Shown here one piece after another: positions 6,751 to 14,395 of a stretch of 20,850 bases of DNA. The notes beneath the pieces are model-generated. The model was not told the origin of the DNA and ran no database searches. It worked only from the letters and a program-made list of their open reading frames with translations. Source of the DNA: Candidatus Methanoperedens sp. (GTDB lineage Archaea; Halobacteriota; Methanosarcinia; Methanosarcinales; Methanoperedenaceae); the NCBI GenBank assembly GCA_026552835.1, contig JAPMTY010000040.1, forward strand, positions 1 through 20,850, given 5' to 3'. Both the position numbers and the translations under genes were made by a program. The first letter of the stretch is position 1. Every line of letters starts with the position of its first letter.

Positions 6751-7233
6751 ATGCCAGGTATCAAAAACTTTTTAAAAAATCCGTATGCTTTCGGAGCAAG
6801 TATAGGAATACTTGTAATACTTTTCAATATCTCAATCGCATCCTTAGCAGAAGGTTCACTTGAGAAAGGATACCAGGTATTTTTAACCAACGGGATATTT
6901 GTTTACCTGATTCCCATAGCAGTCGGGATTCAAATGGGGCTTTTCAGATACCACAGGAATATTACTATAGGAAAAATAGGCGGCTCAGAAAAAATGGGCA
7001 TGGCTGGTTCAGGTACTTCGTCGGTAGCGATGGTGGCATGCTGCCTGCACCACGTTAGTGATTTGTTGCCCGCAATTGGTTTTATCCTTGCAGCATCCTC
7101 ATTCCTTATCCAGTATAAAAACGCAATAATAATCGCCGGGCTCCTTGTTAATGTAGCCGGAAGTATCTACATTGCAAGAGCAATCATAAAAGACAGGTCT
7201 ATCATCGCAAAAGTGGAAAAAATCGCAGGCTAA
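6751..7233 (+). CDS. Multi-span membrane protein with CCxHH motif
   Basis: This is a 160-residue integral membrane protein with roughly four hydrophobic segments at about residues 12-32, 46-64, 105-122 and 125-145. The striking feature is CCLHH (C97, C98, H100, H101) followed by SDLLPAIG at the edge of the third helix, together with a Met/Gly-rich lead-in (KMGMAGSG). Two cysteines and two histidines beside a membrane helix look like a soft-metal site, for example for Cu or Hg. I recall similar ACCxHHxxDxLPxxG stretches in uncharacterised bacterial and archaeal membrane proteins, with no assigned function. An upstream in-frame ATG at 6724 overlaps the previous gene and would add nine polar residues; the ATG at 6751, 4 bp after the preceding stop, is preferred. 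Confidence 0.75.
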   Translation: MPGIKNFLKNPYAFGASIGILVILFNISIASLAEGSLEKGYQVFLTNGIFVYLIPIAVGIQMGLFRYHRNITIGKIGGSEKMGMAGSGTSSVAMVACCLHHVSDLLPAIGFILAASSFLIQYKNAIIIAGLLVNVAGSIYIARAIIKDRSIIAKVEKIAG

Positions 7234-7244
7234 GGGAGTAAAAA

Positions 7245-7847
7245 ATGAAAAGAATTCATCGTGTAATTGCAATTGTCCTTATCGTCGTGCTGGCGGCATC
7301 ATTTCTATACTTATCTGACTCCAGAAAAAGCATCTTCACTGAGAAAGTGGGAGATATGACCCTTTCCGGATACGATACCGGAGATGTGGCAGCACGGCAG
7401 ATATCGAGCATGTATGGATTGAAGGACATACCACTGGCGAAAGCTTATTCAGCAGTTTACAGGAGCAATAGGGGCACCATGAGCATGTGGGTTGTTGAAG
7501 CTTCTGACCATAATGGTGCAAACGATGCTTTCAATTCCATGAACTCAATGCTGGGTGGCCCATCGGGAAATGAAGAACATGGAAACTCAGGCGATATGGG
7601 AAATATGGGGTCGCAAAACATTGACAGCAATATGGATACGTTGAATAACAACATCACCAAACCCGTAAAATTGGATATAATAGAGTTTGAAAAGCCTGAT
7701 GTTTATGTGATGAAGGAAAATAATGTGATAAATTACTATTATTTTAAAATGAGTTACAACAGGGGAAGGGTTTACTGGATAATTTTTGATTCACCTGATA
7801 TGGACTATCAGATATCAATTGTGAAACAGGCTGTAATGGACATCTAG
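7245..7847 (+). CDS. Membrane-anchored Met-rich protein of unknown function
   Basis: This 200-residue protein has one N-terminal hydrophobic segment (residues 7-24) after positive charges, predicting an uncleaved signal anchor with the rest outside the cell. No known domain is recognised. The central region (about 79-130) is rich in Met, Asn, Gly and Ser, with M79, M81, M99, M102, M118, M121 and M130 plus H89 and H112. Such spacing is seen in extracellular copper-binding segments, but it is not diagnostic. The C-terminal 60 residues look like a compact alpha/beta unit ending in INYYYFKMSYNRGRVYW and a short helix. A GGGAG site about 6 nt upstream supports the ATG, and the gene starts 11 bp after the CCxHH gene. 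It stops with TAG. Confidence 0.7.
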   Translation: MKRIHRVIAIVLIVVLAASFLYLSDSRKSIFTEKVGDMTLSGYDTGDVAARQISSMYGLKDIPLAKAYSAVYRSNRGTMSMWVVEASDHNGANDAFNSMNSMLGGPSGNEEHGNSGDMGNMGSQNIDSNMDTLNNNITKPVKLDIIEFEKPDVYVMKENNVINYYYFKMSYNRGRVYWIIFDSPDMDYQISIVKQAVMDI

Positions 7848-7895
7848 GCGGATGATTATGAGAATAGAATTCCACAGGTTAATGGCGGTATAACA

Positions 7896-8189
7896 ATGAA
7901 ACTAAAAGTGAATTATGATTTTACCCAGCAGGAACTGGTCGGCAAAACAGATGTTTTTGAAATTGCAGATGGAAGTGAACTTGGAGATTTATTACGGATA
8001 ATTGACGCCAGTATTATTGAAGCTGGAAAAAATAAGGGTATAGATACGGCTTATAAGACCACACTGGCAAATGACCGGTTGAATGGATGTGTGGTCTTTA
8101 TTAACGGTTCGGCGCCGAAAAGTATGCTTGAACAATTGCTTCATGACGGGGATAATATTGAATTTGTCTATGGGTTCTGCGGAGGATAA
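7896..8189 (+). CDS. MoaD/ThiS-like ubiquitin-fold sulfur carrier
   Basis: This 97-residue protein resembles small ubiquitin-fold sulfur carriers (MoaD, ThiS and archaeal SAMP proteins). It starts with a beta strand (MKLKVNYDF), has the DLLRIID helix, the strand VVFINGSAP, and a LLHDGDNIEFVYGF stretch equivalent to the LxDGDxVxxxP segment of the family. It ends in the exposed diglycine CGG (residues 95-97) needed for adenylation and thiocarboxylate formation by an E1-like enzyme. A cysteine just before the GG is unusual. No E1-like activator, MoaE or ThiG is in the window. The gene stops 2 bp before the DUF63 gene, so the pair is probably co-translated. It may serve sulfur transfer, protein tagging or a metal-linked thiol function. 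Confidence 0.78.
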   Translation: MKLKVNYDFTQQELVGKTDVFEIADGSELGDLLRIIDASIIEAGKNKGIDTAYKTTLANDRLNGCVVFINGSAPKSMLEQLLHDGDNIEFVYGFCGG

Positions 8190-8191
8190 TA

Positions 8192-9031
8192 ATGAGCGGA
8201 TTGATTGATTTCATAAACCGGAATTTTATTGACGGCATCATCAACGATACGAGTTATAATCATTTTGACATGGTCGCATATGTCATTATCCTATTCTTGG
8301 GTGTCTTTGCTATTCTAAAACTATTGAATAATTTGAAAATCAAAGTCGATGAGGATTTTGTCATCGCCACGATTCCTTATATTTTCATGGGTTCTGTATT
8401 TCGGGTAGTGGAGGATGCAGGTCTCCTTAAGCCGCCGGTTAAATATTTTTTCATCACACCGCTTATTTACTTCGTTATCTTTGCAATATGCTTTGGTGTT
8501 CTTCTCCTCACAAGATACCTTGAAAAGCTCAAGAAAATAAGAAACTATATTCGTATATATGCAACTGCCGGGGTCGTTTTATCGCTGGCAGGAATTTCTA
8601 TTATCGCTTATTATAACCCCTCAAACTGGAATCCCGCTATTCTGGTTTACAGTCTTGTCCCTGCCATAGTATTGACAGAAATCGTAAAAAGAGTATCGTC
8701 TGCTGTCGGCATGACCTATCTTCGAAGCAGGATGTATTCGTTTGCGGTATTTTCATTTTTGTTAGATTCGTTTACAACATATATAGGCGTGGATTTACTT
8801 GGCTACACCAACAAACATCCTTTCAGTTCTCTACTTAGTTCTATTTTTGGAACAGGTGCTATAATGATTCCTTTGTCTTTGATTCTGGTCTTATTGATAA
8901 TTTTCTTGCTTGAGAAAGATTCAAATAAGGAAAAAAAACAGGATGAGAAGTATATGATGACATTAACGTTGATAGTTCTTGGTTTCTCCATGGGTGCAAG
9001 GAATTTGCTGGCAATACTATTTGGAGTTTAA
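8192..9031 (+). CDS. DUF63 family polytopic membrane protein
   Basis: This is a 279-residue integral membrane protein with about seven hydrophobic segments. It matches the archaeal DUF63 family in its opening (FINRNFIDGIINDTSYNHFD, then the first helix VAYVIILFLGVFAIL), the IPYIFMGSVFRVVEDAGL motif after the first helix, LDSFTTYIGVD in a middle helix and the C-terminal LGFSMGARNLL. The family is found mainly in archaea and has no established function. It begins 2 bp after the MoaD-like stop codon, with GGAGG 8 nt upstream of the ATG. The conserved acidic and arginine residues inside helices suggest transport or enzymatic chemistry in the membrane, but that is speculation. The region appears richer in AT than uvrA downstream. 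Confidence 0.85.
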   Translation: MSGLIDFINRNFIDGIINDTSYNHFDMVAYVIILFLGVFAILKLLNNLKIKVDEDFVIATIPYIFMGSVFRVVEDAGLLKPPVKYFFITPLIYFVIFAICFGVLLLTRYLEKLKKIRNYIRIYATAGVVLSLAGISIIAYYNPSNWNPAILVYSLVPAIVLTEIVKRVSSAVGMTYLRSRMYSFAVFSFLLDSFTTYIGVDLLGYTNKHPFSSLLSSIFGTGAIMIPLSLILVLLIIFLLEKDSNKEKKQDEKYMMTLTLIVLGFSMGARNLLAILFGV

Positions 9032-9060
9032 ATGATAAATAAAATAGGAGGAATATGTTT

Positions 9061-9702
9061 ATGAAAAAACGCTTGCTTATGTGTATTTTCTTTGTGGGAA
9101 TTGTGTTTATGACAGGCTGTATTGGCGGAGAAAAGGCAACAAACTCCAATACATCGATGGATTCTCAAACACCGGATTTAATAATCAAGCAAAGTGATGT
9201 TCTTGGTTTCAGTTTATGGGATTTCAAGTTTATTTCCGTTCCGAAGAGTAGTTCTTATAATTATACTGCTCAACAACAAGGAAGTTCTGAAGTTACAAAA
9301 GATACAAAAATTCCTGTTGGTAATAGATATGTTGGACAGGTTTCGACCTGGATAGATCATCAGACGCAGCGAGAGGTGGGGGTTGTTGTTAGAAATTTTG
9401 ATGCTGATTCAGGTTTTAAAGAATTTTTTGACAACCTAAGTATACAATGCAACGAAACAATTAAGTCAGGGAAATGGAAGAATAGTGAGAATAATTTAGA
9501 TGTTGGATGCGGTTCTCCTAACATTGGAGATAATTCTTTTTATAATTATAAGATTGTTAGAGATGCACCATATGTTAAAACCGTTGGTTTAGATTTTTCT
9601 CATGGAAATCATTTTGTCCAGATTGTAGTTATAGAAGAGAATGGAAAAAGTTTAGATGAAGCTATGAGAATTGCAAAAATAATAGAAAGCAGACTTGATT
9701 AG
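9061..9702 (+). CDS. Lipoprotein of unknown function
   Basis: This is a 213-residue exported lipoprotein. The signal MKKRLLMCIFFVGIVFMTGC ends in a lipobox with C20 as the lipidation site, followed by a Ser/Asn/Thr-rich linker. The mature part contains two cysteines (C130, C150) that could form a disulfide and an alpha/beta C-terminus (HFVQIVVIEENGKSLDEAM, then a final helix). No family is recognised. An ATG at 9055 in the same frame would sit only 3 nt from the AGGAGG site at 9046-9051, while 9061 sits 9 nt away, so 9061 is chosen. It is the last gene of the cassette, 29 bp after DUF63, and stops with TAG. Codon use looks strongly AT-biased (many AAT, TTT and AGA) compared with uvrA, which may reflect transfer. 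Confidence 0.75.
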   Translation: MKKRLLMCIFFVGIVFMTGCIGGEKATNSNTSMDSQTPDLIIKQSDVLGFSLWDFKFISVPKSSSYNYTAQQQGSSEVTKDTKIPVGNRYVGQVSTWIDHQTQREVGVVVRNFDADSGFKEFFDNLSIQCNETIKSGKWKNSENNLDVGCGSPNIGDNSFYNYKIVRDAPYVKTVGLDFSHGNHFVQIVVIEENGKSLDEAMRIAKIIESRLD

Positions 9703-9724
9703 ATGACTAATTACCTATGCCTCC

Positions 9725-9730
9725 TTTTTT
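9725..9730 (+). terminator. Oligo-T stop after the cassette
   Basis: Six T preceded by CTCC lie 22 bp after the stop codon of the last cassette gene, inside the 97-bp gap before the convergent TRASH regulator. This is consistent with an archaeal oligo-T terminator. Confidence 0.45.
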
Positions 9731-9799
9731 AACAAACCCTTATGCGCCCTGAAAAGATGATTTGTTTTTGAAAACGAGGTCAGTTACTTCTGTTCACCA

Positions 9800-10399
9800 T
9801 TAAGCCCTGGCGAGTAGTTTATTATATTTCTTTTCAAACTCCCCCTGGCATGTGGTGCAGCAAAAGAAATAGTCCCTCTCATCTATTTTTTTTCTTACTG
9901 CTTCACCTGTCACTTTCCGGTCGCAATAAGCACAGGTTAAGGTTATACCGGTAGATGCAAGCGGGATGGTAGAATCTTTTCCGAATGCATTTTTTACTGA
10001 TAATATGCGGATGTTGTTCACATCAGTGAGATTTATCCTGTCCTGTATCATGAGAATTCGCTGCATATCCCCGGCTACCCTGGATACTATGGCTGTATCG
10101 GAATCTGATGTCACGTAGAGTTCTTTTACCTCTTCCAGCCCCCGGAGCTCTTCAGTTATCCTGCTGACAGCGCCCGGCTTTGCATTTACAAGGAGAATCG
10201 CTTCGGTTATGCCGAGTTTGCTGTTATCAATGTCTATTGTGAATTTACTGATGACCCCGAGTTCAATCATTCTGTCAACACGGCTTTTGACCGTGGGGAT
10301 GCTTGTAAGACAGCGTTTTGCAATCTCCTGGAATGACTCCCTGCTGTTGCTTTGCAGATGGGTCAATATCTTAACATCGAGGTTGTCCAATTGTATCAT
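9800..10399 (-). CDS. Lrp/AsnC regulator with C-terminal TRASH metal-sensing domain
   Basis: This is a 199-residue transcription factor. Residues 1-60 are an AsnC-type helix-turn-helix (LDVKILTHLQSNSRESFQEI, then recognition region SIPTVKSRVDRM). Residues about 62-140 form the RAM-like alpha/beta domain, and about 153-195 form a TRASH domain with C156, C159 (CAYC) and C180, C181, C184 (FCCTTC) followed by EFEKKY. Lrp-TRASH proteins of other archaea (CopR/CopT-like) sense copper or related metals and control export genes. The gene converges on the seven-gene cassette and is divergent from uvrA. Its own promoter region carries the same TTTAC-N7-GTAAA element as the cassette promoter, so autoregulation and control of the cassette are the natural inference. 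Which metal it senses cannot be read from sequence. Confidence 0.9.
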   Translation of the reverse strand: MIQLDNLDVKILTHLQSNSRESFQEIAKRCLTSIPTVKSRVDRMIELGVISKFTIDIDNSKLGITEAILLVNAKPGAVSRITEELRGLEEVKELYVTSDSDTAIVSRVAGDMQRILMIQDRINLTDVNNIRILSVKNAFGKDSTIPLASTGITLTCAYCDRKVTGEAVRKKIDERDYFFCCTTCQGEFEKKYNKLLARA

Positions 10400-10408
10400 A
10401 TTGATTAT

Positions 10409-10425
10409 TTTACACCCTATGTAAA
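10409..10425 (-). promoter_or_regulatory. Second TTTAC-N7-GTAAA operator
   Basis: TTTAC (10409-10413), a 7-nt spacer and GTAAA (10421-10425) form an inverted repeat 10 bp upstream of the TRASH regulator start codon. It has the same arms and spacing as the element at 6004-6020. It lies between the AT-rich promoter and the ATG, a position suited to autorepression. Confidence 0.6.
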
Positions 10426-10426
10426 T

Positions 10427-10438
10427 TTAAGTACTTAA
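10427..10438. promoter_or_regulatory. 12-bp perfect palindrome in the regulator promoter
   Basis: TTAAGTACTTAA is a perfect 12-bp palindrome directly next to the TTTAC-N7-GTAAA element. On the minus strand it overlaps the best TATA-like stretch (CTTAAATTT) for the TRASH regulator. It could be part of the promoter or a second protein-binding site between the divergent regulator and uvrA genes. Confidence 0.4.
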
Positions 10439-10530
10439 CGGTAGGAATTCAGGAAAATAAATACTGCCGGAATATCGCAACAGTAATATTTTAGCCATCC
10501 TCCGCCAATATAACAATATTCATCCTTTTC

Positions 10531-13365
10531 ATGGCAACAGATAAAATAATAATCAAAGGCGCCCGCGTCCACAACCTGAAGAATATCGACCTTGAGCTTC
10601 CAAGGGACAAGCTGATAGTGATAACAGGACTATCAGGTTCGGGTAAATCCTCCCTTGCATTCGATACCCTTTATGCGGAAGGACAGAGGCGGTATGTCGA
10701 GTCGTTGTCCGCGTACGCGCGCCAGTTCCTTGGGCAGATGGATAAGCCTGATGTAGAGTACATAGAAGGCCTCTCGCCTGCCATCTCCATCGAACAGAAA
10801 TCCACAAGCAAGAACCCCCGCTCAACCGTAGGTACGGTCACAGAAATATACGACTACCTGCGCCTGCTGTATGCAAGGATTGGAAAACAGCACTGCCCCA
10901 ACTGCGGCAGCGAAATAACCCCGCAGACCGTTGAGCAGATAGTGGAAAGGCTGATGGCGCTTCCCGAAAGCACGAAAATACATGTGCTTGCCCCACTTGC
11001 CAGGCAGAGGAAAGGGGAATACAAACAGATGTTCGAGGAACTCTCAGGCAAAGGTTACAGCAGGGTCCGTATTGATGGCAAAATGCATGAGCTATCAGAG
11101 GATATAGAGCTCAACAAGCAGCAGAAACATGATATCGATGTCATTGTGGACAGGCTGGTAATAAAACCGGGAATAGAAGAGCGGCTTGCGGATTCGGTTG
11201 CTACCGCCCTGAAAGAAGGAAACGGGATTGTGGTAGTGGACGTACTTGACGGCAAGGAGCTTCTTTTCAGCGAACATGCAGCCTGTACGAAATGCGGGAT
11301 AAGCTTTGAACCGCTTGAGCCCAACATGTTCTCTTTCAATAGCCCGAGAGGTGCATGCCCGGCCTGCCAGGGCCTTGGCAGCACGATGGAATTTGACCCC
11401 GACCTGATAATCCCGGATAAAAGTAAATCATTAGGCCAGGGAGCAATCGAGCCGTGGGGATACGAGCACGGGTATTACCACCAGATGCTCGCTTCAGTGG
11501 CAAAGCATTACGGTTTCTCGCTTGATACGCCGTTTTCGGAACTCAAACCAGAAGATGTGCGCATAATATTGCACGGGGGAACCGAAGAGATCCATTTCAG
11601 GTATGTTCCCCGCGAACGCGAAGGGCTGTGGGAACACACGAGCATTTTTCAAGGAGTGATACCGAACCTGGCAAGAAAGTACAGGGAATCCCAGTCCGAA
11701 GAAGCGCGCGAGAAAATCCAGCAATATATGAGCATCAAACCGTGCACAGTCTGCAATGGCGAGCGGCTCAAACCTTCAAGCCTTGCGGTCACGGTCGGAG
11801 ATAAATCCATTATCGCAGCAACCCGTTTTTCTGTTAAAAAGGCGTTAGAGTTCCTGGAAAGCCTGACTTTTACCGAAAAAGAAGCGATTATTTCAAAGCC
11901 TATTATGAAAGAACTCAGGGCAAGGCTCGGGTTCCTGATGGATGTCGGGCTTGATTACCTCACAATTGACAGGGCTGCGGGCACACTTTCGGGAGGAGAA
12001 GGCCAGAGAATCCGCCTTGCCACGCAGATCGGCTCAAGCCTTGTAGGCGTACTTTACATCCTCGATGAACCCAGCATCGGCCTTCACCAGCGGGATAACG
12101 GCAGGCTCATACACATGCTGACACAGCTGCGTGACCTTGGAAACACGGTGATAGTCGTGGAACATGATGAAGAAATGATACGAAGCGCTGATTTTATCGT
12201 TGATATGGGACCCGGTGCGGGCGTTCACGGCGGTGAAGTGGTTGTGACCGGGACACTTGATGATATCATTAATTGCGAAAATTGCCTTACAGGCGAGTAT
12301 CTAAGCCATAAGAAAATGATAGCTATCCCGCGCCGGCGAAGAAAACCAAAAGGTAAAATAACCATTGTCGGGGCAAGCGAGAATAACTTAAAACAGATAG
12401 ACGTCAACATACCGCTCGGGGTGATGACCTGTATTACAGGCGTTTCCGGTTCGGGAAAGAGCACTCTTGTCAATGATATTCTTTACAAGGCTCTTGCCCG
12501 GAGGTTCTATCATGCAAGAGAAAAGCCAGGCAAACACAGGGGGATAATCGGGCTTGAGAACGTCGATAAAATAATTATAATAGACCAGTCGCCGATAGGA
12601 AGGACACCGCGCTCAAATCCTGCAACGTATACAGGCTTATTCACTCCGATAAGGGACATATTCGCTCAACTCCAGTCATCAAAAGCGCGTGGATACCAGC
12701 CGGGGCGCTTCAGTTTCAATGTCAAGGGCGGGCGGTGCGAAGCCTGTAAGGGAGACGGGATTATAACAATCGAGATGCATTTCCTGCCTGATGTTTACGT
12801 GCCGTGTGAGGTCTGCCACGGAAAAAGGTTCAATAGCGAGACCCTTGAAATAACCTATAAAGGAAAGAATATCGCACAGGTGCTGGATATGACTGTCGAG
12901 GAAGCGCTTACATTTTTTGAAAATATCCCGAAAATAAAAAGACAGCTTCAGACGCTTTTTGATGTTGGCCTCGGATATATCAGGCTCGGCCAGCCTGCCA
13001 CCACCCTATCAGGCGGCGAGGCACAGCGCATCAAGCTTTCATCCGAACTCAGTAAAAGGAGTACGGGGAGGACGCTTTATATCCTGGACGAGCCCACGAC
13101 AGGGCTTCATTTTGCAGATATCCAGAAACTGCTCGATATGCTCTCCCTGCTCGTGGATGCGGGGAACAGCGTGGTGGTCATAGAACACAATCTTGATGTG
13201 ATAAAAGTGGCTGACCACATAATAGACCTGGGCCCCGAAGGGGGAGATAACGGCGGGCGAATCGTCGCCGAGGGAACGCCTGAAAAGGTCGCAAAGACAT
13301 CAGGGTCTTACACGGGTCAATACCTCAAAAAGATTCTAAACGCCGATGCTGCTAATTCGTTTTGA
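10531..13365 (+). CDS. uvrA: Excinuclease ABC subunit A
   Basis: This 944-residue UvrA is the damage-recognition ATPase of bacterial-type nucleotide excision repair. Two ABC modules are visible: Walker A motifs at about 33-41 (GLSGSGKSS) and 636-645 ([10 protein letters not shown]), and signature/Walker B stretches [18 protein letters not shown] with [12 protein letters not shown], and [15 protein letters not shown] with [13 protein letters not shown]. Zinc-binding cysteines are C252/C255 with C276/C279, and C736/C739 with C759/C762. Length and order are canonical. There is no Shine-Dalgarno sequence before the ATG; a TATA-like TAATATTTTA at 10484-10493 could serve a short leader. The gene overlaps the convergent binding-protein gene by 14 bp at its 3' end. 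In archaea uvr genes are considered acquired from bacteria. uvrC lies about 4 kb away, and uvrB is not in the window. Confidence 0.97.
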   Translation: MATDKIIIKGARVHNLKNIDLELPRDKLIVITGLSGSGKSSLAFDTLYAEGQRRYVESLSAYARQFLGQMDKPDVEYIEGLSPAISIEQKSTSKNPRSTVGTVTEIYDYLRLLYARIGKQHCPNCGSEITPQTVEQIVERLMALPESTKIHVLAPLARQRKGEYKQMFEELSGKGYSRVRIDGKMHELSEDIELNKQQKHDIDVIVDRLVIKPGIEERLADSVATALKEGNGIVVVDVLDGKELLFSEHAACTKCGISFEPLEPNMFSFNSPRGACPACQGLGSTMEFDPDLIIPDKSKSLGQGAIEPWGYEHGYYHQMLASVAKHYGFSLDTPFSELKPEDVRIILHGGTEEIHFRYVPREREGLWEHTSIFQGVIPNLARKYRESQSEEAREKIQQYMSIKPCTVCNGERLKPSSLAVTVGDKSIIAATRFSVKKALEFLESLTFTEKEAIISKPIMKELRARLGFLMDVGLDYLTIDRAAGTLSGGEGQRIRLATQIGSSLVGVLYILDEPSIGLHQRDNGRLIHMLTQLRDLGNTVIVVEHDEEMIRSADFIVDMGPGAGVHGGEVVVTGTLDDIINCENCLTGEYLSHKKMIAIPRRRRKPKGKITIVGASENNLKQIDVNIPLGVMTCITGVSGSGKSTLVNDILYKALARRFYHAREKPGKHRGIIGLENVDKIIIIDQSPIGRTPRSNPATYTGLFTPIRDIFAQLQSSKARGYQPGRFSFNVKGGRCEACKGDGIITIEMHFLPDVYVPCEVCHGKRFNSETLEITYKGKNIAQVLDMTVEEALTFFENIPKIKRQLQTLFDVGLGYIRLGQPATTLSGGEAQRIKLSSELSKRSTGRTLYILDEPTTGLHFADIQKLLDMLSLLVDAGNSVVVIEHNLDVIKVADHIIDLGPEGGDNGGRIVAEGTPEKVAKTSGSYTGQYLKKILNADAANSF

Positions 13366-14395
13366 ATTCATACCCTTCAAACATCTTCCTCATTAAGGTG
13401 TCCTGGCACGTGCCAAAACCCGGTGTGGCGATCTTAAGCCCGTTAAGGTCATCTATTGACCTGATATTCGAATCCGCTCTCACAACGAGCGATGTTCCGC
13501 CGGAATTCACCCCGTTGACGATATGTATCCTGCCCTTATCGTTTATCCTGAACCTTAAAAGAACTGTGCTGCCGAGAGTCGCAACATCAACCTCGCGGTG
13601 CTTGAACGCATCTGTTATTGCCCTACCGTTGCGGTATGCCACAAACTGGACATTTTGCCCCGGAATAAGGCCCGCCTTTTCAAAATAACCTTCTTTCTGG
13701 GCTATGTACATCGACAGGTAATGTATATTCCCCTCAATATATCCGAACCTGAGACTCCCGTTAACGGCAGGCGGCGTCCAATTCGGGTCTTCTTTGAGCT
13801 TTTTGCTGACCTCATTGTAATATTTATCAATGAACAGGCTCGAAAGAAATTCGTCTGTGTTATTATACCCGAGCGATTCTATTGTATTCTTGAAAGTACC
13901 GGCTTTAGCCTGTATATCAATGGCTTTTTTTACCTGGCTTACGTCAGGGTATTCGATGTAAACCGTATTATCAATAGCCATAGAGACCTCATTTTTATCA
14001 AGCCCTGAAAAATTCTCGCCGTATTCCAGGACTTTTTCATGGTTTGAAGGATTGTTGATAAACCTTGCTCCTTTTATCTCAGCCCAAACAAGCGCTCTTA
14101 TCATGTCTTCATCCTTCAGGTCATCTGAGATTGCCAGGACGCACGACGGATGGTTCTCCCAGATGTCACTGGAATTAACAAGATACCTGCCGTAACCCTC
14201 ATCTACCGCTTTTGCAGGATATGGTTCCCATGAAATAAAACCTGCAATCGTCCCGTTTGCAAGATTTGCCGACATCTCATCTGCTGTCATGGAAACCACG
14301 GTTATTGACTTCCGGGTATGAGATTTTTCATAAACCACAAATCCTGCCGAGAATACCAGCAATCCGATTATGATTATGTAAACATAACTTTTCAT
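13352..14395 (-). CDS. Membrane-anchored substrate-binding-like protein with reversed lobe order
   Basis: This 347-residue protein has an N-terminal membrane helix (residues 4-22) and then resembles NMT1/SsuA/NrtA-type periplasmic binding proteins, but with the halves swapped. Residues about 31-200 match the normal C-lobe ([42 protein letters not shown], then [15 protein letters not shown]). After a linker ([12 protein letters not shown]), residues about 214-345 match the normal N-lobe ([58 protein letters not shown], then KIATPGFGT). It then ends at the point where the C-lobe would usually begin. This is either a circular permutation or a tandem protein trimmed at both ends. The start overlaps the histidine kinase stop by ATGA, so coupling to the sensor is likely. 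No permease or ATPase genes are nearby, which argues for sensing rather than uptake. Confidence 0.82.
   Translation of the reverse strand: MKSYVYIIIIGLLVFSAGFVVYEKSHTRKSITVVSMTADEMSANLANGTIAGFISWEPYPAKAVDEGYGRYLVNSSDIWENHPSCVLAISDDLKDEDMIRALVWAEIKGARFINNPSNHEKVLEYGENFSGLDKNEVSMAIDNTVYIEYPDVSQVKKAIDIQAKAGTFKNTIESLGYNNTDEFLSSLFIDKYYNEVSKKLKEDPNWTPPAVNGSLRFGYIEGNIHYLSMYIAQKEGYFEKAGLIPGQNVQFVAYRNGRAITDAFKHREVDVATLGSTVLLRFRINDKGRIHIVNGVNSGGTSLVVRADSNIRSIDDLNGLKIATPGFGTCQDTLMRKMFEGYEFKTN

Noticed and set aside
7852..7893. 13-codon frame between the Met-rich protein gene and the MoaD-like gene
   Set aside because: Too short, no recognisable content, and explained by chance; it could be a tiny leader, but nothing supports that.
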